The notes: generated from the sequence alone by a model not told the origin. Positions 37,327-47,037 are shown, numbered from the stretch's first letter. The stretch is DNA of 64,000 bases from Polynucleobacter sp. MWH-Jannik1A5 (GCF_018881795.1 NZ_JACVPQ010000001.1:510718-574717), one strand, 5' to 3'. Made by a program: numbers and translations.

Positions 37327-38880
37327 ATGAATCTGCTTTCTGCCGCTGCCAAGGTTAGCTCCCTGACCATGCTGTCCCGAATTACGGGCCTGCTTCGGGA
37401 AACCCTGATTGCCCGTAGTTTCGGGGCTTCCGAGTGGACAGACGCCTTTAATGTGGCTTTTCGACTACCCAATCTACTGCGCCGGCTATTTGCTGAAGGG
37501 GCCTTTTCCCAGGCTTTTGTGCCAATTTTGGGGGAAATTTCGACAAATGAGGACCAAAACAAGGCCAAAATCCTCATTAATGCGGTCGCCACGCTCTTAT
37601 TTTGGGCTTTGCTCCTCACGGTATTGCTGGGCGTAATTGGCGCCCCATTGCTCATTTTGGTCATTGCTACAGGCTTTAAAGGGGGTCAGGCTTATGACGC
37701 TAGCGTTGTCATGACCCGCATCATGTTCCCTTATATCGGGCTGATTTCCATGGTCTCACTCTCAGCCGGCATTCTGAACACCTATCACCGGTTCGCAATT
37801 CCGGCTTTTACCCCTGTTTTGCTGAATCTCGCTTTAATCGGTAGCGCCATCTTTTTGGCACCACATTTAGATCAACCTATTTATGCCTTAAGCATTGGTG
37901 TCTTATGCGGTGGCGTTTTGCAATTGGCCATTCAGGTTCCGGCACTCTCTCGTATTGGGCTTTTACCTCGCATTGGTTTGCTGCCTGGGGCGATCAAAGC
38001 AGCCTTCTCTAATCCGGATGCAAGACGCGTACTCAAGCTAATGGGGCCCGCAGTATTTGCTGTATCCGTTGCGCAAATCTCCCTCATCATTAATACCAAT
38101 ATCGCTTCACGCTTACAAGCAGGTAGCGTGTCATGGCTCTCCTATGCAGACCGTTTAATGGAATTTCCAACTGCACTATTGGGTGTAGCCCTTGGCACAG
38201 TTCTGTTACCCAGCCTCAGCAAAGCGAATGCCAAAAACGATCTAGTGCACGCCGGTGAACTTTTGATTTGGGGCTTGCAGCTTACCTTCCTGCTAGCAGC
38301 GCCTGCAGCAATTGCTCTATTTATTTTTGGCGAACCTTTGGCTGCAGTTTTGTATCACTACGGCAAATTCAATGCGCTAGATGTGTTGATGACGCAACGT
38401 GCACTCGCGGCCTATGGCGTCGGACTCATTGGCTTAATCCTGGTCAAGATTTTGGCGCCTGGTTTTTATTCGCGCCAAGATATCCGAACACCCGTCAAAA
38501 TTGGACTGCTTGTTTTGGTAGCAACCCAATTAGCTAATCTGGTTTTTGTTCCCTGGTTTGGCCATGCAGGCCTTGCACTTTCAGTTGGGATGGGCGCCTG
38601 CCTGAACGCCGCCCTACTTTGGATTGGCCTACATCGCCGCGGAGCCCTTCCTAGTTCAGCCTGGACTAAATACCTGGGACAACTGCTATTTGCCCTTATT
38701 CCCTTCGCGGCAGTACTTTTTTACGCTGCAGGGGCACACAATTGGATCGCCCTGCAGGCTGAACCGTGGCTGCGCATTGGTCTATTGTCCGCATGGTTAG
38801 CTGCTGCAGCAATTGTTTACTTTGTATCCCTGGGCTTAGTTGGAATTCGCTGGCAAAAATTCTTGCGTCATGCAAAATAG
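37327..38880 (+). CDS. murJ: Lipid II flippase MurJ
   Basis: A 517-residue MOP-superfamily membrane protein with about 14 hydrophobic segments. The N-terminus LLSAAAKVSSLTMLSRITGL and the block ARSFGASEWTDAFNVAFRLP are the MurJ/MviN signature. It moves lipid II across the inner membrane for peptidoglycan synthesis. The SirB1-like gene begins 5 bases after its stop, so the two are probably co-transcribed. The start ATG lies 6 bases after a GAAAAT hexamer. Confidence 0.96.
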   Translation: MNLLSAAAKVSSLTMLSRITGLLRETLIARSFGASEWTDAFNVAFRLPNLLRRLFAEGAFSQAFVPILGEISTNEDQNKAKILINAVATLLFWALLLTVLLGVIGAPLLILVIATGFKGGQAYDASVVMTRIMFPYIGLISMVSLSAGILNTYHRFAIPAFTPVLLNLALIGSAIFLAPHLDQPIYALSIGVLCGGVLQLAIQVPALSRIGLLPRIGLLPGAIKAAFSNPDARRVLKLMGPAVFAVSVAQISLIINTNIASRLQAGSVSWLSYADRLMEFPTALLGVALGTVLLPSLSKANAKNDLVHAGELLIWGLQLTFLLAAPAAIALFIFGEPLAAVLYHYGKFNALDVLMTQRALAAYGVGLIGLILVKILAPGFYSRQDIRTPVKIGLLVLVATQLANLVFVPWFGHAGLALSVGMGACLNAALLWIGLHRRGALPSSAWTKYLGQLLFALIPFAAVLFYAAGAHNWIALQAEPWLRIGLLSAWLAAAAIVYFVSLGLVGIRWQKFLRHAK

Positions 38881-38885
38881 GATTT

Positions 38886-39728
38886 ATGCCAACACAACAA
38901 CTCGACTATTTCACCTCCTTAGTTGCCGAAGACGAACACTTCCCTTTAACTGAGGCCGCAATTGCTGTTGCACAGCATGCTTATCCCGATTTGGATGTAC
39001 AAGGGCTGCTAGATAAGCTCGATCAATTGGGTAATAAATTAAAGTCGCGCGTCACACCCGATACATCACCGATTCAGCGCCTACAAATTCTGAAGCATTT
39101 CTTTTATACCGAGCTGGGTTTTGGACCCAACCCCAATGATTTTTATGCGCCCGAAAATTCGTACTTGCATTACGTACTCGAAAATCGTCGAGGGATTCCA
39201 ATCTCCTTAGCCATTCTCATGATGGAGTTAGGAAATCAAATTGGTTTAAAGATTCGAGGGGTTTCATTTCCGAATCACTTCATGATGCGTATTTCCCTGC
39301 AACAAGGCGAAGTGATTATGGACCCCTTAACCGGCGAATCCTTCTCAAAAACTCAACTACAAGAAATGTTAGATCCTTATTTGGATGCCAAAGGATATCG
39401 AGGCGAACTCAGTCTCCCGCTCAATATCTTCCTGCGTGCGTCTAGTTCTAGGGAAATTCTGTCGCGCTACCTAAGAAACCTGAAAATGATTTACTCAGAG
39501 CATGAACGCTGGGAACGTCTACTGGGAATTCAAGAGCGGCTGGTGATTCTGCTTCCAGACTCTGTCGAAGAGATTCGTGACCGCGGCTTAATCTTTGCTC
39601 AGCTGGAGTATTTGCGTCCAGCCTTGGAGGATATGCATCGTTATCTCAGCGAAGCTCCTGAAGCTGAAGATGCAAACGATATTCGCGAGCATATTGCTAC
39701 GCTCGAAAGCCAAACCAAACTGCATTAA
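38886..39728 (+). CDS. SirB1-family transglutaminase-like / TPR protein
   Basis: A 280-residue protein. NRRGIPISLAILMMELGNQI and SFPNHFMMRI are the SirB1 (transglutaminase-core 2) pattern, and the last ~80 residues look like a TPR-type helical repeat (LEYLRPALEDMHRYL). The molecular function is unknown; relatives sit near prmC or murJ in many proteobacteria. ATG 38886, with AGGA just upstream, replaces a longer frame that begins inside murJ. It converges with the DedA gene, 8 bases away. Confidence 0.85.
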   Translation: MPTQQLDYFTSLVAEDEHFPLTEAAIAVAQHAYPDLDVQGLLDKLDQLGNKLKSRVTPDTSPIQRLQILKHFFYTELGFGPNPNDFYAPENSYLHYVLENRRGIPISLAILMMELGNQIGLKIRGVSFPNHFMMRISLQQGEVIMDPLTGESFSKTQLQEMLDPYLDAKGYRGELSLPLNIFLRASSSREILSRYLRNLKMIYSEHERWERLLGIQERLVILLPDSVEEIRDRGLIFAQLEYLRPALEDMHRYLSEAPEAEDANDIREHIATLESQTKLH

Positions 39729-39736
39729 GAAAGCAT

Positions 39737-40381
39737 TTAGTTTTTCTTGCGCTGAAAAATTTTATAGAGAGCAGCCAGTACCACTGGTATCGCTGCCGCA
39801 CCAATACCAATCAATACAATCACATTCAGGTTTTGGCGAATCACTGGAATATTTCCAAAGAAATAACCGGCAATCACCAAGCTAAATACCCAGAGTAAAG
39901 CGCCAGTAATATTAAATAGCTGAAAGCGTGAGAAGTTCATTTCTGAAACGCCAGCAACAAACGGCGCAAAGGTTCTGATGATGGGTAAAAAACGCGCAAC
40001 AATGATGGTCTTACCACCATGCTTTTCATAAAAAGCGTGTGTTTTTAATAACGCGCCCTGGTCAATCCAGCGAGATCGACTACTAAAGACCCTTTTACCA
40101 ATCCAGCGACCAATGAAATAGTTCACGGTATTGCCCGCAATGGCTGCAATTAATAAGCCGATACATAAAGTCCAAATATTGAAATGCTCAGTAGCGCAAT
40201 AAGCACCAGCAATAAATAAGAGTGAATCGCCAGGTAGAAATGGTGCAATCACCAAACCCGTCTCTGCAAAAACAATCGCAAACAATAGGCCGTAAGCCCA
40301 AGGACCATATTGCTGAATGACCACATCAAGATGTTTATCAATATGCAGCAATAAATCGCCTAATTGCAAAAGGGTATCCAT
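39737..40381 (-). CDS. DedA-family membrane protein
   Basis: A 214-residue inner-membrane protein. ETGLVIAPFLPGDSLLFIAG and RFLPIIRTFAPFVAG are the two half-repeat signatures of DedA proteins, with further hydrophobic segments at the C-terminus. Members act in membrane homeostasis and several flip undecaprenyl phosphate or phospholipids. The precise substrate here is unknown. It is divergent from miaA (58-base gap). Confidence 0.92.
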   Translation of the reverse strand: MDTLLQLGDLLLHIDKHLDVVIQQYGPWAYGLLFAIVFAETGLVIAPFLPGDSLLFIAGAYCATEHFNIWTLCIGLLIAAIAGNTVNYFIGRWIGKRVFSSRSRWIDQGALLKTHAFYEKHGGKTIIVARFLPIIRTFAPFVAGVSEMNFSRFQLFNITGALLWVFSLVIAGYFFGNIPVIRQNLNVIVLIGIGAAAIPVVLAALYKIFQRKKN

Positions 40382-40404
40382 TCACTCGCTCTCTAATTTA
40401 TGGG

Positions 40405-40439
40405 TTGTTGCGGATATTAACAGGCTCTTATAATCAGGT
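40405..40439 (+). promoter_or_regulatory. Probable miaA promoter, -10 five bases before the start
   Basis: TTGTTG (40405-40410), an 18-base spacer, TATAAT (40429-40434, a perfect -10), then 5 bases to ATG 40440. There is no Shine-Dalgarno sequence, so the transcript could be leaderless or start inside the first codons. A later in-frame ATG at 40467 is an alternative start. Confidence 0.62.
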
Positions 40440-41444
40440 ATGCCAACTGAACCTTACATTCAGCCTATGCATGCTCTAAATGAAGCCCCCATTCTTTGCA
40501 TTGTTGGGCCAACTGGTGCAGGCAAAACCCATCTCGCCATGTCTTTGGCTGAGTATGCCAAATCCATTGGTTTAACGATTGAACTCATCAGCATGGATTC
40601 TGCGCTGGTCTATCGAGGTTTAGATATCGGTAGTGCTAAACCTACCAAGACTGAACAAGCAGCAGTGATTCACCATCTAATTGACATCATCGACCCAACT
40701 GAAGTGTATTCAGCAGCGCGCTTTGCCAAGGATGCAAATCGTCTCTGCGACGAAATTCGTGAGCGCGGAAATATTCCTGTGGTTGTTGGTGGAACAATGC
40801 TGTATTGGCGCGCTTGGGCACATGGTCTTTCCTCACTGCCGCCAGCCAATCCAGAAATTCGCGCCCGCTTAGATGAAGAGGGAAAAACTATCGGCTGGCC
40901 TGCGATGCACGACAAGCTAGCAACAGTCGATCCCAACACTGCAGCTCGCTTGAAACCCAATGACTCTCAACGTGTTCAACGTGCGCTAGAAGTTTTTGAA
41001 ATTACAGGCAAGCCCATGTCAGAACTGCTGGCTGACTCACCAAGTGAAGATGGTAGAGAAGGCTCCGCAATTCCATCATGGATTGATTTAGTTTCACTAG
41101 AGCCTAGTGATCGCAAACGATTGCATCTCAATTTAGAAAAACGCTTTGATGAGATGCTCACTGCTGGATTTATAGATGAAGTCAAAGCTCTACATGCCAA
41201 TCCTGGATTACATGCTGATCTTCCGGCAATACGATCTGTCGGCTATCGCCAAGCATGGGAATTTCTGAATGGCGAAATTGATGCTGAACAAATGCGTTAT
41301 AAGGCATTGGCAGCAACCAGGCAGCTAGGAAAGCGTCAGCTTACTTGGCTACGCGCGATTGAGGGAAGAAAAACATTTGACCCCTTCAACGCCGAGGAAA
41401 TGAAGGCGGCCGTAGACTACTGCAAGAAAAACCTAAAGAAGTAA
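40440..41444 (+). CDS. miaA: tRNA dimethylallyltransferase
   Basis: A 334-residue enzyme adding the dimethylallyl group to A37 of tRNAs reading UNN codons. IVGPTGAGKTHLAMSLAE is the P-loop, SMDSALVYRGLDIGSAKPT the next conserved block, and KRQLTWLRA the C-terminal motif. The first nine residues are weakly conserved, so initiation at Met10 (40467) is possible. It converges with purM, 17 bases away, without an obvious terminator. Confidence 0.96.
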   Translation: MPTEPYIQPMHALNEAPILCIVGPTGAGKTHLAMSLAEYAKSIGLTIELISMDSALVYRGLDIGSAKPTKTEQAAVIHHLIDIIDPTEVYSAARFAKDANRLCDEIRERGNIPVVVGGTMLYWRAWAHGLSSLPPANPEIRARLDEEGKTIGWPAMHDKLATVDPNTAARLKPNDSQRVQRALEVFEITGKPMSELLADSPSEDGREGSAIPSWIDLVSLEPSDRKRLHLNLEKRFDEMLTAGFIDEVKALHANPGLHADLPAIRSVGYRQAWEFLNGEIDAEQMRYKALAATRQLGKRQLTWLRAIEGRKTFDPFNAEEMKAAVDYCKKNLKK

Positions 41445-41461
41445 GTGGGCAGTAATTGCTC

Positions 41462-42514
41462 TTAAATAACAATCGTTTGCGGAGCATCTTTTGGACGCTC
41501 AACTACTTCACCTACCGTCCAAGCTTTTAGACCTTGCGCAGTCAATGACTTGATCGCAGCATCCGCTTGATCAGGAGCAACAATAACCACCATGCCGATG
41601 CCGCAGTTAAATACGCGTACCATTTCTGCATCAGCTACGCCACCCTTCATTTGCAACCAACGGAAGAGCTCTGGCATTTGCCAACTATCGCGATGCAAAA
41701 CAGCTTGAGTATTTTCTGGTAGCACACGCGGTACGTTATCAACCAAACCACCTCCAGTAATGTGGGCCATACCTTTTACATTAATTTCAGAAATTAACTT
41801 CAGGAGGGGCTTCACATAAATTTCAGTAGGCGCCATCACTACATCACCCAATGGGCGACCACCTAAATCATCGCTTGGCTTTGCGCCAGCGCGCTCAATA
41901 ATTTTGCGTACCAATGAGTAACCATTGGAGTGAGCACCACTAGATCCAATTGCTAATACAACGTCACCTGGAACAATCGTCGCACCAGTAATGATTTTGG
42001 ATTTCTCAACTGCGCCGACTGCAAATCCAGCGAGATCATATTCACCTGGTGGGTACATTCCCGGCATTTCCGCAGTCTCTCCACCAATCAATGCACAACC
42101 CGATAATTCGCAACCTTTAGCAATACCACCCACAACCGTTGCCGCCGTATCGACAGTCAACTTGCCGCAAGCAAAATAATCTAAGAAAAAGAGGGGTTCA
42201 GCACCCTGGACAAGAATGTCATTCACACTCATGGCTACCAAGTCTTGACCAATGGTTTCATGACGATTCCACTCAAAAGCCAGCCTGAGCTTAGTGCCTA
42301 CGCCATCTGTTCCTGACACCAATACCGGCTCTTTATAGCGCTTAGGCACCTCAAACAGCGCTCCAAAGCCGCCAATTCCAGCCAATACACCCTCGCGCAT
42401 GGTCTTTTTAGCCAACGGCTTAATCCGATCAACTAAAGCGTCCCCAGCGTCAATATCAACGCCAGCGTCACGGTAAGAAAGGCCATTTGAGGAGGAATTA
42501 GTAGGTGAAGTCAT
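41462..42514 (-). CDS. purM: Phosphoribosylformylglycinamidine cyclo-ligase
   Basis: A 350-residue AIR synthetase of purine synthesis. [35 protein letters not shown] and the C-terminal FNCGIGMVV are family motifs. purN of the same pathway is 19 kb away. The ATG at 42514 lies 12 bases after TAATAT (42532-42527), which pairs with CTGACG (42554-42549) at a 16-base spacing, so a short leader is likely. It is divergent from the AI-2E-type permease. Confidence 0.97.
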   Translation of the reverse strand: MTSPTNSSSNGLSYRDAGVDIDAGDALVDRIKPLAKKTMREGVLAGIGGFGALFEVPKRYKEPVLVSGTDGVGTKLRLAFEWNRHETIGQDLVAMSVNDILVQGAEPLFFLDYFACGKLTVDTAATVVGGIAKGCELSGCALIGGETAEMPGMYPPGEYDLAGFAVGAVEKSKIITGATIVPGDVVLAIGSSGAHSNGYSLVRKIIERAGAKPSDDLGGRPLGDVVMAPTEIYVKPLLKLISEINVKGMAHITGGGLVDNVPRVLPENTQAVLHRDSWQMPELFRWLQMKGGVADAEMVRVFNCGIGMVVIVAPDQADAAIKSLTAQGLKAWTVGEVVERPKDAPQTIVI

Positions 42515-42526
42515 ATCGGAGCCGGA

Positions 42527-42554
42527 ATATTAGTCAAAAATGCTACTTCGTCAG
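42527..42554 (-). promoter_or_regulatory. Probable purM promoter
   Basis: CTGACG (42554-42549), a 16-base spacer and TAATAT (42532-42527) on the minus strand. It is located in the 73-base gap to the divergent permease gene. Confidence 0.5.
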
Positions 42555-42587
42555 TAGAATCATTGAATTCTAGAGGATTGAAGCAAG

Positions 42588-43577
42588 ATGGCCGAAATTT
42601 TTACCCCTTTTCTCACTGCATTCATTCTTGCGTACGCCCTACGCCCTGTTTGCCTGTGGCTTGAGCAGCATCGCCTGCCTCGCGCGCTAGCCGCTGCGAC
42701 CAGCATGCTGATAGGGCTTTGTCTCGTTTTTTTCATCTTGAGCCTTTTAATCAGCCTTCTCAAGTATGAAATTCCTCTCATTAAGGCCCAACTACCGGAT
42801 TGGATTGCCAATACTCAAGCCTGGCTGGGCCCAAAACTCAGTGATTTGCATATTAATCCCGACTGGGGAACCCTCAAAACCAGTGCTACACAAAAAATCA
42901 CCGAGCACATTAATGACAATGCCGACAGCTTGATGACTTCTGTCGTCAGCACCGTACTGATGTCCGGCAGCTCAGTCATTGCAGGCTTTGTAAATGCAGT
43001 GCTGATCATTTTTGTAATGTTCTATTTACTAATGGACTGGAACCACTTTTTCAGTCTCATTAAAGGACTAGTTCCTGTGCGTGCACAAGAAACAGTTCAT
43101 CACTTAGCCATGCATACCGATGGATTACTTTCGCAATACTTGCGCGGTATGTTGATTGTTATTTCTATCATGGCGATTTATTACAGTGCGGGCTTGAGCT
43201 TCATTGGCGTCAAAGGTGCGGCAGCACTTGGTGTATTTACTGCACTCATGATTGTGATCCCGTATATCGGCATCACCGTAGGCCTTACGCTTGCAGTTTT
43301 ATCAGCGCTTCTCCAATTTGGTCCAGGCACTGAAATTGTTGGGGTACTGATCTTGTTTGGCATCGGGCAATTTTTAGAAGGCTTTTTCTTAACGCCTCGC
43401 TTAGTGGGTGAGCGCATTGGTTTGCACCCTGTTGCAGTCTTGTTTGCCTTGCTGTTGTTCGGCAAGCTCTTCGGCTTCTTTGGTGTCTTGCTGGCATTAC
43501 CTATCAGCGCTGTCAGCTTAGTCCTAGTCAAGTATCTTTGGTCTATCTATACGCAAAGCTCTTGGTATCAAAAATAA
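42588..43577 (+). CDS. AI-2E family transporter / PerM-like permease
   Basis: A 329-residue membrane protein with 7-8 hydrophobic segments, including pairs near residues 5-20 and 30-55 and a long C-terminal run. The pattern FLEGFFLTPRLVGERIGLHP is the conserved C-terminal signature of this family. Some members export autoinducer-2 or Na+, others are uncharacterised, so no substrate is assigned. It is followed by hda after 11 bases, an arrangement I know from purM-permease-hda blocks in proteobacteria. Confidence 0.9.
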   Translation: MAEIFTPFLTAFILAYALRPVCLWLEQHRLPRALAAATSMLIGLCLVFFILSLLISLLKYEIPLIKAQLPDWIANTQAWLGPKLSDLHINPDWGTLKTSATQKITEHINDNADSLMTSVVSTVLMSGSSVIAGFVNAVLIIFVMFYLLMDWNHFFSLIKGLVPVRAQETVHHLAMHTDGLLSQYLRGMLIVISIMAIYYSAGLSFIGVKGAAALGVFTALMIVIPYIGITVGLTLAVLSALLQFGPGTEIVGVLILFGIGQFLEGFFLTPRLVGERIGLHPVAVLFALLLFGKLFGFFGVLLALPISAVSLVLVKYLWSIYTQSSWYQK

Positions 43578-43588
43578 GTTTGGTAGTA

Positions 43589-44344
43589 ATGAATACACCT
43601 TCGCTTCCAAAACAATTTGCACTGGATATTAGTCACTCACCTAAAGCGAGTCTGGAAAACTATCTCCCCGGAAAAGATCTCGCACTGATTTCTGCGTTAA
43701 AAAATATCGCGCACTCTTGGGGAAAATCGAGTAGCGAAGTTTCTAGCAACCCATTAAATCAACGTTGGATTTATTGGTGGGGGCCTGAGGGCTCTGGGCG
43801 CACACACTTGCTAGAGGCCATCGAAAATGCTGCCAAAAATGCTGGTCTTGAACATGTTGCTCTTACGCCATCAGAACCCACATCCTGGGTTCGACTCGAA
43901 GAAAATATGAGTTCACTGGCACAAAGTAATACGCCCTCAGTCATTACAGTGGATGACGTTGATCAATTAGATGAGCGCCTCGTGGGATCGTTATTTCGGA
44001 TTCTGAATACGGTGCAAGCGAGCAAAGCGCTGCACATTTTTATGGCTGGTTCAGCCGCCCCCGCCGCCCTAGAGCTTCGAGAAGACCTGCGAACCCGTCT
44101 GGGCTGGGGTTTGGTGTTTCAGACACAGCTTTTGGATGATGATGAGAAAATACAGGCATTAGGTGAGGCAGCCAAAGCGCGAGGACTGGTTTTATCGCCC
44201 GATGTATTGCCTTGGTTATTAAGCCGCTTCTATCGGGATATGCCCAGCTTAATGGCCTTAATTGATGCCTTAGATGCTTACTCTTTAGAAACAAAACGTG
44301 CTGTAACCTTGCCGCTTGTCCGCGAGCTCTTGCAGCCTAAATAA
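43589..44344 (+). CDS. hda: DnaA-related regulatory inactivator Hda
   Basis: A 251-residue AAA+ protein without the DnaA DNA-binding domain. IYWWGPEGSGRTHLLEAIEN holds a Walker A variant with Arg in place of the usual Lys, as in known Hda proteins. VITVDDVDQLD is Walker B. Hda with the beta clamp promotes hydrolysis of DnaA-ATP and limits re-initiation. The N-terminal KQFALDI may be the clamp-binding motif. ATG 43589 excludes a 17-residue extension that overlaps the upstream gene. Confidence 0.91.
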   Translation: MNTPSLPKQFALDISHSPKASLENYLPGKDLALISALKNIAHSWGKSSSEVSSNPLNQRWIYWWGPEGSGRTHLLEAIENAAKNAGLEHVALTPSEPTSWVRLEENMSSLAQSNTPSVITVDDVDQLDERLVGSLFRILNTVQASKALHIFMAGSAAPAALELREDLRTRLGWGLVFQTQLLDDDEKIQALGEAAKARGLVLSPDVLPWLLSRFYRDMPSLMALIDALDAYSLETKRAVTLPLVRELLQPK

Positions 44345-44362
44345 TTTATTACATATTCATTC

Positions 44363-45043
44363 GTGACCCAGCTAGCCCTTTTCGATTTAGACCACACCCT
44401 GTTGCCCTGCGATAGTGATTATGAATGGGGCCAATTTTTGGCTCGTATTGGTGTTGTTGACAGCGAATACTACGCTCGGCAAAACGAACGTTTTTATCAA
44501 GACTATAAAGAGGGCAAACTTGATATTCATGAATTTCTACGCTTCGCCTTAAAGCCACTATCCGAACACTCGCGCGCTCAACTCAAAGAATGGCATGACG
44601 CTTTTATGAAAGAGGTGATTAACGGTCAACTTCGGCAAGAAGCACTTGATTTAGTTAAGCGACACCAAGATGCTGGTGATCTTTGCTGCGTGATAACGGC
44701 TACTAATAGTTTTGTGACTCGCCCAATCGTAGAAAGTTTTGGCATTGAACATCTGATTGCTACAGAGCCAGCTACCGCCGATAACCAGCCTTTGGCCAAC
44801 TATACCGGCGAAGTGAAGGGTACCCCTAATTTTCGCGAAGGCAAAATTCAGAACCTACATAACTGGTTGGCTAATCAAAAGCTTTCATTAGATCGCTTGC
44901 CCTACAGTTATTTTTACTCCGACTCGATGAACGATCTACCTTTACTTGAAAAAGTGAGTCATCCAGTTGCTACTAACCCAGATGATCGCCTTCGCAATGA
45001 AGCCAAGCAGCGCAACTGGCCCATTCTTGAATTGTTTGCATGA
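44363..45043 (+). CDS. HAD-superfamily subfamily IB hydrolase
   Basis: A 226-residue phosphatase-like protein. The nucleophile motif FDLDHTLLPCDSDYEWG is at residues 7-23, the Thr motif is in CCVITATNSFV, and the metal motif is YSDSMNDLPLL. It resembles the SerB/CicA-type IB group, acting on a phosphorylated small molecule that cannot be named. The start is a GTG at 44363, 5-8 bases after an AT-rich stretch and without a Shine-Dalgarno sequence. It ends in ATGA overlap with pcnB. Confidence 0.88.
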   Translation: MTQLALFDLDHTLLPCDSDYEWGQFLARIGVVDSEYYARQNERFYQDYKEGKLDIHEFLRFALKPLSEHSRAQLKEWHDAFMKEVINGQLRQEALDLVKRHQDAGDLCCVITATNSFVTRPIVESFGIEHLIATEPATADNQPLANYTGEVKGTPNFREGKIQNLHNWLANQKLSLDRLPYSYFYSDSMNDLPLLEKVSHPVATNPDDRLRNEAKQRNWPILELFA

Positions 45044-46440
45044 TCACTAAATTTATCAAACGTATTTTGCGGCGTGACCCGATGGTCAAGCACACCCAGG
45101 CAAACAATACTGGTGCGCCGAAACGTATTCCCAAAAAATCGCATCGTATTGACCCTCACCTGCTTTCCAAAAATGCAGTCAAGGTGACTCACACTTTGCA
45201 ACAAGCAGGTTATGAAGCATTTATCGTTGGTGGCGCTGTACGCGATCTTGCGCTTGGCATTAGCCCTAAAGATTTTGACGTTGCAACCAATGCAACACCA
45301 GATCAAGTACAAAGACTATTTCGTAAAGCCCGTCTTATTGGGCGCCGCTTTCAGATTGTTCACGTAACCTTTTTTGGTAAGGGTCATCCTGAAATCATTG
45401 AGGTATCGACCTTCCGCGCCTTGCTGGATAACGCTGGAGATCATGTCGCAGAAAGCGGTCGCATTCTGCGCGATAACGTCTGGGGCTCACAGGGTGAAGA
45501 TGCGGCGAGACGTGATTTCACGATCAATGCCATGTATTACGACCCATCCTCTGAGACCGTACTTGACTATCACGGCGGTATGGCGGACATGCAAAAGAAA
45601 ACGTTGCGCATGATTGGTGATCCAGCCAAACGCTATCGCGAGGATCCTGTGCGCATGCTCAGAGCAGTTCGATTTGCTGCCAAAACTGGCTTTGAATTAG
45701 ACAGCGCTACGCGCGCACCAATTGCCAAACTTGGCAAGCTACTAAATGATGTTCCTTCTGCCCGACTCTTTGATGAAATCCTCAAGCTCCTGATGTCAGG
45801 CTACTCTTGGCGCGCTATACAAGGCTTAAAGGAGGCCGGACTCCATCATGGCTTACTGCCATTACTGGATCACATTCTGGATGAGGGTGAAGACTCCAAA
45901 GGTGCTAATGATTTTGTAAAGCTTGCATTAGCCAACACGGATGAACGAATCCAATCCGGCAAAAGTGTTTCAGCTGGCTTTTTATTTGCCACCTTACTTT
46001 GGCCGGATCTTTTGAAGAATTGGAAAGCCAATTCTAGTAAAGGTATGGCGAATATCCCAGCCCTGCATGATGCTATGGATGACACGATTGCCACCCAAAG
46101 CAGTGGTATGACTATTCAAAGACGCTTTGAGAGTGATATGCGGGAGATTTGGTCTATGCAGCCGCGCTTTGAAAGACGCGTAGGTCGCTATCCTTACCGC
46201 CTCATAGAATCCCCTCGCTTTCGTGCGGGTTATGACTTTATGTTGCTTCGCTGCGCCACTGGCGAACTAAATCCCGCTATCGGCCAATGGTGGACAGACT
46301 TCATTGCGGCAGATCCGGCGGGGCAAGACGAGCTCATGGCTAGCGCTAAAAATGAATCCGGGAACAGCCCTACCCCAGCCAAAAGACGCCGCCGCAGAAA
46401 GCCAAAATCAGCGCTGCCACCAGAGGGTGCAGCAAGCTAA
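45040..46440 (+). CDS. pcnB: Poly(A) polymerase I
   Basis: A 466-residue class II nucleotidyltransferase. EAFIVGGAVRDLALGI and DFDVATNATPDQVQRLF form the active site, and GRRFQIVHVTF follows. A strongly basic C-terminal tail (KRRRRRKPK) is typical of PcnB and separates it from CCA-adding enzymes. It polyadenylates RNA and promotes decay. It starts within the stop of the HAD gene (ATGA), as in the conserved Burkholderiales block hda-HAD-pcnB-folK-panB. Confidence 0.93.
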   Translation: MITKFIKRILRRDPMVKHTQANNTGAPKRIPKKSHRIDPHLLSKNAVKVTHTLQQAGYEAFIVGGAVRDLALGISPKDFDVATNATPDQVQRLFRKARLIGRRFQIVHVTFFGKGHPEIIEVSTFRALLDNAGDHVAESGRILRDNVWGSQGEDAARRDFTINAMYYDPSSETVLDYHGGMADMQKKTLRMIGDPAKRYREDPVRMLRAVRFAAKTGFELDSATRAPIAKLGKLLNDVPSARLFDEILKLLMSGYSWRAIQGLKEAGLHHGLLPLLDHILDEGEDSKGANDFVKLALANTDERIQSGKSVSAGFLFATLLWPDLLKNWKANSSKGMANIPALHDAMDDTIATQSSGMTIQRRFESDMREIWSMQPRFERRVGRYPYRLIESPRFRAGYDFMLLRCATGELNPAIGQWWTDFIAADPAGQDELMASAKNESGNSPTPAKRRRRRKPKSALPPEGAAS

Positions 46441-46492
46441 GCAGACTTAGAGAAATTTCAGTAAAGTAGTTTCATCTCTAGTTTGGAATTCT

Positions 46493-47020
46493 ATGGCACG
46501 GGCATATATCGGATTTGGCGGGAATATTGGTGACACGCGTCAGCTTATTACTGATGCCATTGTTTGCCTGGCATTGCGCTCCGAACTCCAAATTCTGGCA
46601 AAAAGCTGTTTTTATCAAAGTGCTCCGGTAGAAGCGACTGGCGGTGATTACATTAATGCCGTCATTGAAGTCGAAACTGAATTAACGCCTTATGGCCTAT
46701 TGCATGTATGCCAAACGATTGAACAAGAGTTTGGTCGCGAGCGGCCCTACGCAAATGCCCCTCGCACTCTTGATCTCGACATTCTCTCGTTTGAAGGGGT
46801 GACCCAGAATGAAACGGAGTTAATGCTTCCTCACCCCAAGATCATTGAGCGTTCGTTTGTACTTCTACCCCTCCTTGAAATAGCCCCCGAAATCTTTTTG
46901 CCGCAGTGGGGAGAACTCAAAGCCTATTTACCCAATGTTGCCCACCAAAGAATCGAAAAACTCCCCTGCAGGAACTGTAATTGCGGGGAAAAAGACGTTT
47001 ATAGCCAATCGGCGCATTAA
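46493..47020 (+). CDS. folK: 2-amino-4-hydroxy-6-hydroxymethyldihydropteridine diphosphokinase
   Basis: A 175-residue HPPK of folate synthesis. AYIGFGGNIGDTRQL opens the fold, and RPYANAPRTLDLDIL contains the conserved R-x-x-D-L-D-I signature that binds ATP/Mg. The last ~25 residues include a Cys-rich piece (CRNCNC) not common to the family; it looks like a lineage-specific tail. It lies 52 bases after pcnB, with panB following after 17 bases. Confidence 0.94.
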   Translation: MARAYIGFGGNIGDTRQLITDAIVCLALRSELQILAKSCFYQSAPVEATGGDYINAVIEVETELTPYGLLHVCQTIEQEFGRERPYANAPRTLDLDILSFEGVTQNETELMLPHPKIIERSFVLLPLLEIAPEIFLPQWGELKAYLPNVAHQRIEKLPCRNCNCGEKDVYSQSAH

Positions 47021-47025
47021 TTCAT

Positions 47026-47037
47026 TAAACTCTCGCC
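47026..47037 (+). promoter_or_regulatory. Candidate -10 box directly before panB
   Basis: TAAACT (47026-47031), 6 bases, then ATG 47038. No Shine-Dalgarno sequence is visible. It overlaps the 3' end region of folK. Confidence 0.38.

Noticed and set aside
38766-38885. Longer SirB1-like protein starting in murJ
   Set aside because: The extension reads murJ in another frame and has Cys/Trp-rich non-family sequence. ATG 38886 has an AGGA site.
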